A program made the position numbers and the translations under genes. Below, piece after piece: positions 1-7,350 of a stretch of 31,180 bases of DNA. The first letter of the stretch is position 1; the number at the start of each line of letters is the position of its first letter. Origin of the DNA: UBA2144 sp964506185 (GTDB taxonomy: Bacteria > Patescibacteriota > Gracilibacteria > Peribacterales > Peribacteraceae); assembly GCA_964506185.1 (NCBI GenBank), contig CAZDKL010000024.1, forward strand, positions 1 to 31,180, given 5' to 3'. Under the pieces are notes generated by a model. That model was not told the origin of the DNA and made no database searches. It saw nothing but the letters and a program-made list of their open reading frames with translations.

Positions 1-1675
1 AAAGTGTCCCCGAACCTGAGATGTTTGAGGAAGCTGAGAGAGTTCCTGTAATTGCTGTGTTGTTGTTTAGGTATGTAAGTCCGTCGACTGAAAGTGAACC
101 TGAAGATGTTAGAAGATCTTGAGCGTGAAGATGCCATCCTGATGATGTACCCGAGATTTCCAGAGCTGTTCCAGAGAAACTCTCCGAAAGCGAATATACA
201 GCACCATTCAAGGTAAGCCCCTGTCCTTCAACATAAGAAGTTCCACCCGCATCATTCGTCCATGATAAAGTTCCAGCTCCATCTGTTTTAAGTATCTGAT
301 TTGAAGCTCCGTCCACAGTTGGAAGTGAATAAAGTCCTCTGACTGTGATACTTGATCCTGAGATCGTACCAGCAACGTCCAAGGCAGTCTCTGCTGATGA
401 CTGACCAATGCCCACATTCCCCAGAATGTATGAATCAGCCGCAGCCATAATATTCAAAGCCGCACCAGAAATCGTTCCTCTTGATTCTGCATTTCCATCA
501 ACAATCAGATTGCCAGAGGAAGCCAACGTATCTTGTGCGAAGATGACTCCCCCCGAGACGGTTCCCACAACCTCCAGTTTCGCAGTTGGGGTATCAGTTC
601 CAATACCAAGCAATCCAACCACACCGCTGTACATATTCTCTCCACTTATCGTCCAGTCGCTGTCACTAACTGCCTGAGTGATATTTGTTGTTGTGCTTGT
701 AGTCGTTGAACTTGAGCTTCCACCTCCGCCCCCGCCTCCGCCGTACCTTCTTCGCTCTGGAGCAGATCCATGGGTTCCTCCTGGTGAACGCCCAGGTCCC
801 ATTTGAGGATTACCGTTCGCAAACTGAGGAACATCCCATTGAGGCCTGCCATTCTTGTAAACAATAACCTCCCCCTCCCTGCCCTGACCTAACATCTTCC
901 AGATATCCACCTCGCTAGCAACCGTATGAATTTCCTTGATAACCGTCTCTCTGGTAGGCGCTCCATGGACGGGAGCCTTACTGCTTACGTCTTCCGTCTT
1001 ACGTCTTAATATCTGATCCCACATCCTGCCCAGCCTACTGTCTAACCTTTCCTGAACCCGATCCTCAAGGCTTTCTAAATCCGGAGCCACCTGAGTCTCG
1101 ACCACTATCTTGTGGGTGCCCTGAGGAGAGAGCTTGTTCTGCTTGGCGAACAACATACGCCTCTCGTTTTTCGGTGAGACAGTTTCAACCCTAGTCACCC
1201 TCTTGGTCGGACCAACTGGTAACAACTTCTTCACATCACCCTCGACTTGAACTGACCCGCGAATGTTGCCAGTTAAAAATTTTAGCGAATCACTCGGGCC
1301 CAAAATGTCGGACCCGATCACGAGTAACAACAAGCACGCAATCCCCGCGACCGCAGTTCGAAGTACCCTCGGTTTTTTTGGCCCTTGAACTTCGGACTCG
1401 AGCTGAACTGGAGTCGTGACTTGAACATTTTCCCGACACTCTTTGATCACTCTTGCGACCTGTGCTCGGGAGTACCCGGCGGCCACTTGAAGGTAATGTC
1501 TGACCACTCCTTTTTCGTCTCGGGACAACCTCTCATATCCAACTAATTCGAGCACTTCTCCGATGAACTTTTTTCTTTCTTCCCGACCCCAAATTACAGG
1601 CGAGCTGTCCCCCTCCAGGCGGAGGAATTCTTGCATTTCACTAACCGAATTAAGTGGGTGTTTTTGTTCGTCCAT
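1..1675 (-). CDS. Large membrane-anchored surface protein with HTH-like N-terminus and beta-repeat ectodomain (partial)
   Basis: An open frame runs from ATG at 1675 to the left edge (at least 558 codons) with no stop, so the C-terminus is outside the window. Residues about 31-82 form a charged helical segment (key stretches LVGYERLSRDEKGVVRHYL and AGYSRAQVARVI) that resembles, from memory, the HTH segment at the start of integrase-type transposases. A hydrophobic segment at about 107-122 is the likely single membrane anchor. A basic/coiled region follows, then a poly-Gly and Ser/Thr linker near 308-325. From about 355 come beta-repeat units (LGIGTDTPTAKLEV, VGTVSGG, VAGTISGSSI) like those in phage tail fibres and bacterial surface proteins. 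Inference: the N-terminus is cytoplasmic and the repeats are exposed outside. The start is supported by a good promoter upstream. Function is unknown; adhesion is possible. Confidence 0.8.
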   Translation of the reverse strand, partial: MDEQKHPLNSVSEMQEFLRLEGDSSPVIWGREERKKFIGEVLELVGYERLSRDEKGVVRHYLQVAAGYSRAQVARVIKECRENVQVTTPVQLESEVQGPKKPRVLRTAVAGIACLLLLVIGSDILGPSDSLKFLTGNIRGSVQVEGDVKKLLPVGPTKRVTRVETVSPKNERRMLFAKQNKLSPQGTHKIVVETQVAPDLESLEDRVQERLDSRLGRMWDQILRRKTEDVSSKAPVHGAPTRETVIKEIHTVASEVDIWKMLGQGREGEVIVYKNGRPQWDVPQFANGNPQMGPGRSPGGTHGSAPERRRYGGGGGGGGSSSSTTTSTTTNITQAVSDSDWTISGENMYSGVVGLLGIGTDTPTAKLEVVGTVSGGVIFAQDTLASSGNLIVDGNAESRGTISGAALNIMAAADSYILGNVGIGQSSAETALDVAGTISGSSITVRGLYSLPTVDGASNQILKTDGAGTLSWTNDAGGTSYVEGQGLTLNGAVYSLSESFSGTALEISGTSSGWHLHAQDLLTSSGSLSVDGLTYLNNNTAITGTLSASSNISGSGTL

Positions 1676-1709
1676 CGAATAGTTTATTTGTTTGTTTTTT
1701 TTAACTTTT

Positions 1710-1731
1710 GAGCCTCGCGAGCCTAAGGCTC
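1710..1731 (-). promoter_or_regulatory. Overlapping hairpins at the 5' end of the surface-protein mRNA
   Basis: On the plus strand GAGCC occurs at 1710-1714 and 1719-1723 and GGCTC at 1727-1731. In the minus-strand transcript the first GAGCC can pair with either of two downstream GGCUC copies, giving two mutually exclusive hairpins within a few bases of the predicted transcript start. This could affect mRNA stability or be an operator; no function is established. Confidence 0.35.
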
Positions 1732-1742
1732 ATTCCATTAAT

Positions 1743-1771
1743 ATTTTATCACAAAACGGGGTTTCTCTCAA
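1743..1771 (-). promoter_or_regulatory. Sigma70-type promoter of the surface-protein gene
   Basis: Minus strand: -35 TTGAGA (1771-1766), a 17-base spacer, and -10 TAAAAT (1748-1743) preceded by TGA, an extended -10. The predicted transcript start is near 1736, about 60 bases upstream of the ATG at 1675. Both hexamers match consensus at five of six positions. Confidence 0.65.
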
Positions 1772-1872
1772 TAATTTTGTTTGGCCTCTATTACACGTTT
1801 TGAAGCAAATTTAAGTAGGTATTTTGTGCCTGTAAAGCATACTTATTATGATCTACGAAGCTAAAAAATATG

Positions 1873-1881
1873 TGGTATGCT
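1873..1881 (+). promoter_or_regulatory. Candidate extended -10 promoter of purC
   Basis: TGGTATGCT (TG-n-TATGCT) at 1873-1881 would start transcription near 1888, 26 bases before the purC ATG. No good -35 hexamer lies at 16-18 bases, so the call rests on the extended -10 and position. The rest of 1772-1913 is AT-rich with no other clear signal. Confidence 0.35.
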
Positions 1882-1913
1882 CTCTTCATCACTAATCTTC
1901 TTCCCAACAAATT

Positions 1914-2900
1914 ATGATCACCCCAGAACAGCTAAAACCATTCCTTCCAACTGCCCTAGAAAAGACTGATTTTACCGGACTTGGAGAACGTTATCAGGGC
2001 AAAGTTCGAGACGTTTATAAGCAAGCCGAGAATAAAAAAACGATCCTAATTGCAACCGACAGGCAGTCCGCTTTTGACATCAACTGGTGCACCATCCCAC
2101 TCAAAGGACAGGTCCTAAGTCAGCTCGCACTTTGGTGGTTCGACCAGGTCTCTGATGTAATGCCGAACCATATTATTTCTTCGCCGGACCCGAATGTTAC
2201 AGTGGTAAAAGACCTCCGAATTCTGCAAGTTGAGATTGTGGTCCGAGCGTATTTGACCGGCTCCACCAAGACTTCGGCATGGGTAAATTATGACAACGGA
2301 GTTAGAAACTTTTGTGGGAATACTCTCCCCGAAGGCATGGTTAAAAACCAACCTTTTGCTGACCTCATAATCACTCCCACAACCAAGTCCGAAGATGATG
2401 AGCCAATTGATCCCAAGGGAGTCGTGGAACAGGGGCTGGCTACCAAAGAACAATGGGACGAAATCACAGAGAAGGCTTTTGCAGTATTCAGAAAAGGACA
2501 AAAGATTGCTGATGAGCATGGATTGATCCTTGTGGATACTAAATATGAAATGGGAGTTGATGAGAATGGAACAATTACACTGGCTGACGAGGTTCACACA
2601 CCGGATTCATCCAGATATTGGGTTAAGGAAACCTATGAGGATAGATTTAATAAGGGCGAAGAGCCTGAGTCCCTTGATAAAGAATTCTTCAGGTTGTGGG
2701 TCAGAAGTCAGGGCTTTGAGTATGAGGATAAGAGTACATGGCCGGAGATTACGGATGATGTACGCGCAATGCTTGCAAGCAAATACATCAATCTGTACGA
2801 CAGAATGACTGGAAGAGAGTTCGCTCTGCCCGAAGATCCGGATGTTATTGGAAGAATGGAGAAGAACCTAGCTCCGTTTATGGTTGGAGTGACGGCTTAG
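1914..2900 (+). CDS. purC: Phosphoribosylaminoimidazole-succinocarboxamide synthase (SAICAR synthetase)
   Basis: Cytosolic enzyme of de novo purine synthesis that joins CAIR and L-aspartate with ATP. The 328 residues match the longer family form (about 300 rather than 240). Motifs: YQGKVRDVY near residue 28, ATDRQSAFD near 48, IVVRAYLTGS near 108, PTTKSEDDEPI near 155 and LVDTKYEMG near 206, followed by DEVHTPDSSRYW near 224. These cover the nucleotide- and substrate-binding regions. The ATG at 1914 begins a family-like N-terminus; no ribosome binding site precedes it. No other purine gene lies in the window, so its substrate must come from genes elsewhere or from uptake. It is convergent with the DUF192 gene, leaving a 273-base gap. 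Confidence 0.95.
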   Translation: MITPEQLKPFLPTALEKTDFTGLGERYQGKVRDVYKQAENKKTILIATDRQSAFDINWCTIPLKGQVLSQLALWWFDQVSDVMPNHIISSPDPNVTVVKDLRILQVEIVVRAYLTGSTKTSAWVNYDNGVRNFCGNTLPEGMVKNQPFADLIITPTTKSEDDEPIDPKGVVEQGLATKEQWDEITEKAFAVFRKGQKIADEHGLILVDTKYEMGVDENGTITLADEVHTPDSSRYWVKETYEDRFNKGEEPESLDKEFFRLWVRSQGFEYEDKSTWPEITDDVRAMLASKYINLYDRMTGREFALPEDPDVIGRMEKNLAPFMVGVTA

Positions 2901-2928
2901 CTATCTGAACCTTGATTATCATGATTTA

Positions 2929-2969
2929 AGGATTGGCTTGATTTCAATGAATCACCCCCCCCCAATCCT
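2929..2969. terminator. Inverted repeat after purC (weak terminator candidate)
   Basis: AGGATTGG (2929-2936) and CCAATCCT (2962-2969) are perfect 8-base complements around a 25-base loop that includes a run of nine C residues. It sits 28 bases after the purC stop, between convergent genes. There is no T-run after the stem, so intrinsic termination is doubtful. Confidence 0.3.
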
Positions 2970-3010
2970 GTATATCCTAAGATACTACTTATCAAGACTC
3001 AGAATATGTA

Positions 3011-3028
3011 GGTATGTGCGCACATACC
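3011..3028. repeat. Perfect 18-base palindrome between convergent genes
   Basis: GGTATGTGCGCACATACC is identical to its own reverse complement. It lies between the 3' ends of purC and the DUF192 gene in an otherwise AT-rich spacer, without a T-run. It could bind a dimeric protein or be a degenerate repeat. The rest of 2970-3173 shows nothing else convincing. Confidence 0.45.
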
Positions 3029-3173
3029 ATCTAAATATTAATTCTAACTAAATACATTATCTTATTCTACTATTCACGCGAATGGTTCCTTCTAATAGCT
3101 GAAGATCTGATAGAAGCCTAAATTTATTAGTAATACATTTACGCAAAAGTATTCTTAATGATCTTACTCTCAA

Positions 3174-3641
3174 TTATTTAAGCAGCTTCCACCCATCACC
3201 GACTCCATGCATGTTTACGAAGCCTGAAGGTACCTCAAGCGCAAACATAGCTTGCCCCTCAGACTCATAAAATCTACATGGATCCTCTTTGCATGGCATC
3301 ATAGTTTGATAGGAAACAAACTGACCATTCCCATCAAAAAAGATTATATCTAGCGGAATTAAAGTATTCTTCATCCAGAAAGACTGCCTGAACGGGGTTT
3401 CTGATACAAACAACATTCCATGATTTTCTTTTAGTTCTTTTCTACCCATCAAGCCTTTCTTTTTCTCCTCCATTGTTTCTGCTATCTCAACTACCACCTC
3501 TACTGTCTCACCCCTAGGAGATTTGAGTGTAATCTCCTGTAATCTAAATCCATGGGGACTGAAAATCCTTTCTTCAACGCAGCCCGTGAGCAACACTCCT
3601 ATTAGAATTAATGGGGCCAGTAATTTAATAGCATTGTTCAT
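3174..3641 (-). CDS. DUF192 family lipoprotein
   Basis: 155 residues. The N-terminus is a lipoprotein signal: a hydrophobic stretch (LLAPLILIGVLL) followed by lipobox LTGC with Cys at 21, so the mature protein is probably lipid-anchored outside the membrane. The remainder carries DUF192 hallmarks: KGLMGRKEL near 87, GMLFV near 100, SFWMKNTLIPLDIIFFD near 112, and a PC...C pair with ALEVPSGF towards the end. DUF192 domains are small beta folds of unknown role. The gene is 7 bases downstream of rpe and probably last in the rpiB-rpe-DUF192 unit; functional linkage to sugar metabolism is not evident. Confidence 0.85.
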   Translation of the reverse strand: MNNAIKLLAPLILIGVLLTGCVEERIFSPHGFRLQEITLKSPRGETVEVVVEIAETMEEKKKGLMGRKELKENHGMLFVSETPFRQSFWMKNTLIPLDIIFFDGNGQFVSYQTMMPCKEDPCRFYESEGQAMFALEVPSGFVNMHGVGDGWKLLK

Positions 3642-3648
3642 CGATTGT

Positions 3649-4293
3649 TTATCCTCTTAGTGAAACAATAGCCTGCTCACGGTTTTCTGAGCCAAAAATA
3701 AAACTACCAGAAACTAAATTATTAGCACCTGCTTCGATACACTTCGGAGCTGTCTTGTCATCCACTCCGCCGTCCATTTGTATCATAAGCTCAGGACGTT
3801 TGGATCTTGCTTCTCTTACCTTATCCAAAACATCATCAATAAATTCCTGCCCGCCGAAACCGGGATGAACAGACATAACCAAAAGAAGATCAACTTGGTC
3901 TACGCAGTCATCAATTTCACTAAGATCAGTTTCTGGATTTATAGCTATTCCCGCAGTAGCTCCACCAGCTTTTATGGCTTCTATAAGGGCTTTTCTTTGA
4001 TCACTATTTTTGACCGCTTCCGCATGAAATGTGATGTGCTGTGCTCCAGCCTTCAAAAACTCTTCCACTCTGTCAGCTGGATTTTCAACCATCAGATGCA
4101 CATCAATTTTAAGCTTTGTATCAATGTCATCTACAACCGGAGCACCAAAACTCAAGTTATCAACAAAGTGTCCATCCATTACATCAATCTGAATCCAATC
4201 AGCAAATGGTTCTATGCTTTTGATCTCCTCACTGAGATTATTAAAGTCTGCTGCAAGAATGGATGGCGCGATGATTATTTTTGAATCGCTCAT
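3649..4293 (-). CDS. rpe: Ribulose-phosphate 3-epimerase
   Basis: Interconverts ribulose 5-phosphate and xylulose 5-phosphate in the non-oxidative pentose phosphate pathway; cytosolic, metal-dependent TIM barrel. The 214 residues match family length. Motifs: APSILAADF (9-17), IDVMDGHFVDN (36-46), DVHLMVENP (64-72), SVHPGFGGQEF (141-151) and QMDGGVDD (172-179), giving metal-ligand candidates Asp37, His66 and Asp174. Oddity: the residue usually His just before the first Asp (HxDxMDG) is Gln35 here. Its ATG overlaps the rpiB stop as ATGA, so the two are probably translationally coupled. No alternative function is favoured. Confidence 0.93.
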   Translation of the reverse strand: MSDSKIIIAPSILAADFNNLSEEIKSIEPFADWIQIDVMDGHFVDNLSFGAPVVDDIDTKLKIDVHLMVENPADRVEEFLKAGAQHITFHAEAVKNSDQRKALIEAIKAGGATAGIAINPETDLSEIDDCVDQVDLLLVMSVHPGFGGQEFIDDVLDKVREARSKRPELMIQMDGGVDDKTAPKCIEAGANNLVSGSFIFGSENREQAIVSLRG

Positions 4294-4733
4294 AGATTTG
4301 GTTCAATATCATCTACCCTTTTCTGATGCCTCCCCCCTTCAAAATCTTCCGTTAAGAATATATCAACCATTGCCTTGGCATCTTCTTGACCAACAACCCT
4401 TCCGCCCAAGCTCATAACATTCGCATTATTGTGTTGCCTGCATAATTTGGCATCTGCCTCGGTACAGCATCGTGCTGACCGTATGCCTTTAACTTTATTT
4501 GCACTTATGGAAGCGCCAATTCCGGTCCCGCAGAAAAATATTCCGGGAACTCCTTCATCCAAAACTGCTGCTGAGCCTTTTCTGATCATCTCGGGGTAAT
4601 CGACTGACTCTTCAGAGAATGTTCCACTGTCTATTACATCAATTCCCTTCTCGGCCAAATACGCCTTGATGGCTTCTTTGAGTTCGAAGCCTGCGTGATC
4701 AGTTGCCAGTACGACTTTTTGAGGAAGATCCAT
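4290..4733 (-). CDS. rpiB: Ribose-5-phosphate isomerase B
   Basis: Interconverts ribose 5-phosphate and ribulose 5-phosphate; with rpe it supplies pentose phosphates for nucleotides. 147 residues, typical for RpiB/LacAB. Motifs: ATDHAGFELK (10-19), DYPEM (45-49), FFCGTGIGASISANK (66-80) with catalytic Cys68, RSARCCTEADAKLCRQHNNA (85-104) and SLGGRVVG (108-115). It is first in a three-gene unit with rpe and the DUF192 lipoprotein, divergent from tpiA across an inverted repeat at 4748-4820. Its TGA stop overlaps the rpe start. Confidence 0.95.
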   Translation of the reverse strand: MDLPQKVVLATDHAGFELKEAIKAYLAEKGIDVIDSGTFSEESVDYPEMIRKGSAAVLDEGVPGIFFCGTGIGASISANKVKGIRSARCCTEADAKLCRQHNNANVMSLGGRVVGQEDAKAMVDIFLTEDFEGGRHQKRVDDIEPNL

Positions 4734-4747
4734 AGATAATAGTTACA

Positions 4748-4820
4748 AGTTAACTGGTTAACTAGTTTACTAGTTTAAATAAAAAAAACTAGTAACTTGA
4801 AACTAGTCAACCAGTCAACT
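4748..4820. repeat. Word-type inverted repeat between divergent rpiB and tpiA
   Basis: The left arm (4748-4776) and right arm (4786-4820) are complementary apart from two mismatches and a 6-base insertion in the right arm. Both arms repeat the word (A)CTAGTT / ACTGGTT. The centre is an A-run. Because the flanking genes diverge, this is not simply a transcription terminator; promoter-region regulation or a selfish palindrome are alternatives. Confidence 0.7.
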
Positions 4821-4855
4821 AAGCTTCCACCTGATGTGTTATTACTCCTGTACAT

Positions 4856-5584
4856 ATGGATCGTAAGTTGTTAATTGCCGCAAACTGGAAAATGAATCCC
4901 GCTCCTGAAGGCGCATTTGAGCAGGATTCTCCATACAAGACCCATAGCGCTGTTGATGTGTATATCTTTCCAACTTTTCTGGATCTGCCTGCTTCAATTA
5001 AATCTGGAATAATAACCGGAGCGCAATTTGGAAGAGCCGAAGATAGCGGAGCATTCACAGGAGATATTAGTATGAAAATGATTAAGGAAGCAGGATGTAC
5101 GGCTGTCCTTTGCGGGCATTCAGACAGAAGATCATTTCATAACGAATCAAATGAAGATGTTGCTGCGCAAGCTATTGCAGCCCTTGAAGCCGGGCTTCAT
5201 CCGGTTGTTTGTTTTGGTGAAACAGAGAAAGAACGCGATAGCGGAAAAACTGAGAAGATAATCGAAGCTCAACTAAAACCACTTCCGACTGAATCAGATA
5301 TCATTCTTGCTTACGAACCAATCTGGGCAATATCCAGAGGTGATCCGAATAAGCCGGCAGCTACATCTAAAGACGCTCAGGAAATGCATGCTTTTATCCG
5401 ATCACAATTGCCGGAGGATAAGCAAGAATCGACCAGAATCCTTTATGGAGGTTCAATGAAATCTGAAAATGCAGATGAGCTTTTGTCTCAACCTGATATT
5501 GATGGTGGCTTGGTTGGAGGAGCTTCGCTAAAGCCTGATGACTTTAGAAAAATTGTAGAGATTGCTATTGAAAAATCATCCTAG
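4856..5584 (+). CDS. tpiA: Triosephosphate isomerase
   Basis: Glycolytic TIM barrel that interconverts dihydroxyacetone phosphate and glyceraldehyde 3-phosphate. 242 residues, slightly below the usual ~250. Catalytic residues: Lys12 in NWKMN, His88 in CGHSDRR, Glu154 in AYEPIW, with the phosphate-binding YGGSM and GLVGGASL near the C-terminus. Two oddities: the almost invariant GHSERR glutamate is Asp90, and the mobile loop normally AIGTGKxA reads AISRGDPNKPAAT, with a changed hinge and an apparent short insertion. The other catalytic residues are intact, so an active enzyme is likely. Divergent from rpiB; no Shine-Dalgarno sequence before the ATG. Confidence 0.94.
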   Translation: MDRKLLIAANWKMNPAPEGAFEQDSPYKTHSAVDVYIFPTFLDLPASIKSGIITGAQFGRAEDSGAFTGDISMKMIKEAGCTAVLCGHSDRRSFHNESNEDVAAQAIAALEAGLHPVVCFGETEKERDSGKTEKIIEAQLKPLPTESDIILAYEPIWAISRGDPNKPAATSKDAQEMHAFIRSQLPEDKQESTRILYGGSMKSENADELLSQPDIDGGLVGGASLKPDDFRKIVEIAIEKSS

Positions 5585-5587
5585 AAT

Positions 5588-6436
5588 CTAGTTGCTTTTA
5601 AATGCGTCTTTCCACAGCACCACGGTAAACACTACAACAAACGACACCAGTCCTTGCCATACAATCAACATAAGTATATGGCCCAAGGCTCTATCTGAAT
5701 CAATTGCTGTTTCTAACAGAGCTACTGCAATCACTATGCATGCGAGAAGCAACAAATAATTCTTAAATACGATCATCCATTTGCCTTTGGTCTTTGCGTA
5801 GCTATCTTTCACGCTAGCTAAGACTCCTTTCTTTTGAGTCAGGAATATGATGCAAGAGAATACAAACCTAGGTAGCAATATAATTGCCGGAATAATGCCA
5901 ACCACCGGAATCCATATAAACGATCTGATAAGAACCCACAGCGAGACACCGAGCATTTGTATTAGCTTAACTAACGAAAACTTAAGTGCTGCTAATGCGT
6001 CTTGCTCCAATCCCAAAGCCAGAATCAGGAAATATGTTTTGCTTAATACAAACACAACAAAGCCTAAAAAGGTAAATATTAATAGAGAAGGAATCAGCTT
6101 TAGGCCTATGGCAATACTATGCGATCTGAAGAATTCTTCTCTTTTCTCCTCTGGCATTCGATCAATTGCATCGGTAGCTCTTTGTGTTTCCGACAAAAAA
6201 TCTGTAAATGCTTCTTCATCACCCTCACGCATGCGCTCGTCTAAAGCTTTGTATCGATCATTGGATATTCCAATTGTCAGCAATGATTCTCGAACTATTT
6301 TGCTTGATTGTTGTCTATGTGCACCATCCACCAACAAATACAATGGAACGAAAACCATTGTCCCAAGTAACAGAGGAACCAGAATCCTTTTCCAGATTTT
6401 GCCTGAATTTTTAAGCAAAGTGATGAATTCTTGCAT
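5588..6436 (-). CDS. Multi-pass membrane protein, paralogue of the upstream gene
   Basis: 282 residues; family not recognised. One membrane segment near 20-37 (LVPLLLGTMVFVPLYLLV) is followed by a polar, probably helical extracytoplasmic region (about 40-110), then about four further hydrophobic stretches. It shares with its upstream neighbour a start pattern (M-x-x-FI-x-x-LK), the block RSFIWIPVVGII, and the block KKGVLASVKDSYAKTKGKW. The 8-base spacing and shared blocks indicate a tandem duplication and probable co-transcription. The conserved KKG...TKGKW segment lies between membrane helices, so it may be a functional loop. Function unknown. Confidence 0.75.
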   Translation of the reverse strand: MQEFITLLKNSGKIWKRILVPLLLGTMVFVPLYLLVDGAHRQQSSKIVRESLLTIGISNDRYKALDERMREGDEEAFTDFLSETQRATDAIDRMPEEKREEFFRSHSIAIGLKLIPSLLIFTFLGFVVFVLSKTYFLILALGLEQDALAALKFSLVKLIQMLGVSLWVLIRSFIWIPVVGIIPAIILLPRFVFSCIIFLTQKKGVLASVKDSYAKTKGKWMIVFKNYLLLLACIVIAVALLETAIDSDRALGHILMLIVWQGLVSFVVVFTVVLWKDAFKSN

Positions 6437-6444
6437 AAGAGTAC

Positions 6445-7290
6445 TTAAGTCTGAGAAACCTCGGGGGCAACCGTAGGCGCAGGAGTTCCAATCTGACCCG
6501 CATAAATTACTGTAAATGCAGACCAGAACGCAACAAACAGATTGCTGACAACACTATTTAGAAAAGGCGAAATGGGTCCTGTGATCACAAGAACACTGGC
6601 CGCAACTGCCATCACAACAAACGTTACAATTGCTAATCCAATGTAGTTAAGAACAATACTGAACCATTTGCCTTTAGTCCTTTCGATACAAGTTCGTACA
6701 CTTTCTCTGATCCCCTTTTTCTCTTTAATATAGATCACTCCAGCAAAAATGAATCTTGGGAAGTAATAGAGTGCAAATAGCATTCCAACGATTGGAATCC
6801 AAACAAATGACCTAAGCATTGCCCATATTCCAAGAGCTAACAAAGGTAAAAATAACTGAAGTGATCGCTTGAATGCTTGTCCATAATTTGAAATCTTCTC
6901 GATCGGTAAGACAAGGAAATACGCATTAGTCATCAACACTATTATCATCATAATTAACATCATCAAACCCATAGTTCCTATTATTTGAGGTGTAAATAAG
7001 AGAGCCGCGGGGCTGGTAACGCCAATTTGACCATCTTTTCCTATCATTCCAAGTTCACCCATCGCCTCATTAATAGCCTCTGTATCTCCTTCTTCAATTT
7101 TTCCCGAAAGATCTTCCAATTTTGCACCCACTTCCTCAAAGTTGCCTACCGGAAGACCTAAATTCGACTGAATCCCTATCTGCACAGCCGTGGTTAGTAA
7201 AGCAAAGACAACAGCACCGACTAGTACCGGAACCTTAAACTTAATACAGAAGCCAAAAGCCTCCTTCAGCCTCGAAATAAATGAATCCAT
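6445..7290 (-). CDS. Multi-pass membrane protein, paralogue of the downstream gene
   Basis: 281 residues when started at the ATG at 7290, which aligns with the paralogue start (MDSFISRLKEAF against MQEFITLLKNSG); an upstream ATG at 7359 would begin inside the 7351-7458 repeat and is less likely. A first membrane segment near 20-38 precedes an acidic loop (about 45-85), then four or more hydrophobic segments. Shared blocks with the downstream protein: RSFVWIPIVGML and KKGIRESVRTCIERTKGKW. The C-terminus (PAPTVAPEVSQT) is a short Pro-rich tail. Unknown family; possibly a homo- or hetero-oligomeric membrane component. Confidence 0.75.
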   Translation of the reverse strand: MDSFISRLKEAFGFCIKFKVPVLVGAVVFALLTTAVQIGIQSNLGLPVGNFEEVGAKLEDLSGKIEEGDTEAINEAMGELGMIGKDGQIGVTSPAALLFTPQIIGTMGLMMLIMMIIVLMTNAYFLVLPIEKISNYGQAFKRSLQLFLPLLALGIWAMLRSFVWIPIVGMLFALYYFPRFIFAGVIYIKEKKGIRESVRTCIERTKGKWFSIVLNYIGLAIVTFVVMAVAASVLVITGPISPFLNSVVSNLFVAFWSAFTVIYAGQIGTPAPTVAPEVSQT

Positions 7291-7350
7291 ATAAAAGGGG
7301 GAAATTGTCTGTGATTGTATAACTCTGAGCTTAATTAGGCAATTACTGAA

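Noticed and set aside
2115..2597. 160-codon minus-strand frame inside purC
   Set aside because: Antisense to a clear purC with family motifs; composition is unlike a real protein and no promoter or start signal supports it.
2955..2963. C9 homopolymer as a phase-variable tract
   Set aside because: It lies in a non-coding convergent spacer, so slippage would not switch a gene.
3778..4284. 168-codon plus-strand frame inside rpe
   Set aside because: Mirror frame of the epimerase gene; Ser/Phe/Tyr-rich shadow translation.
5847..6476. 209-codon plus-strand frame across the membrane-protein pair
   Set aside because: Antisense to a paralogue-supported membrane protein gene; no family features.
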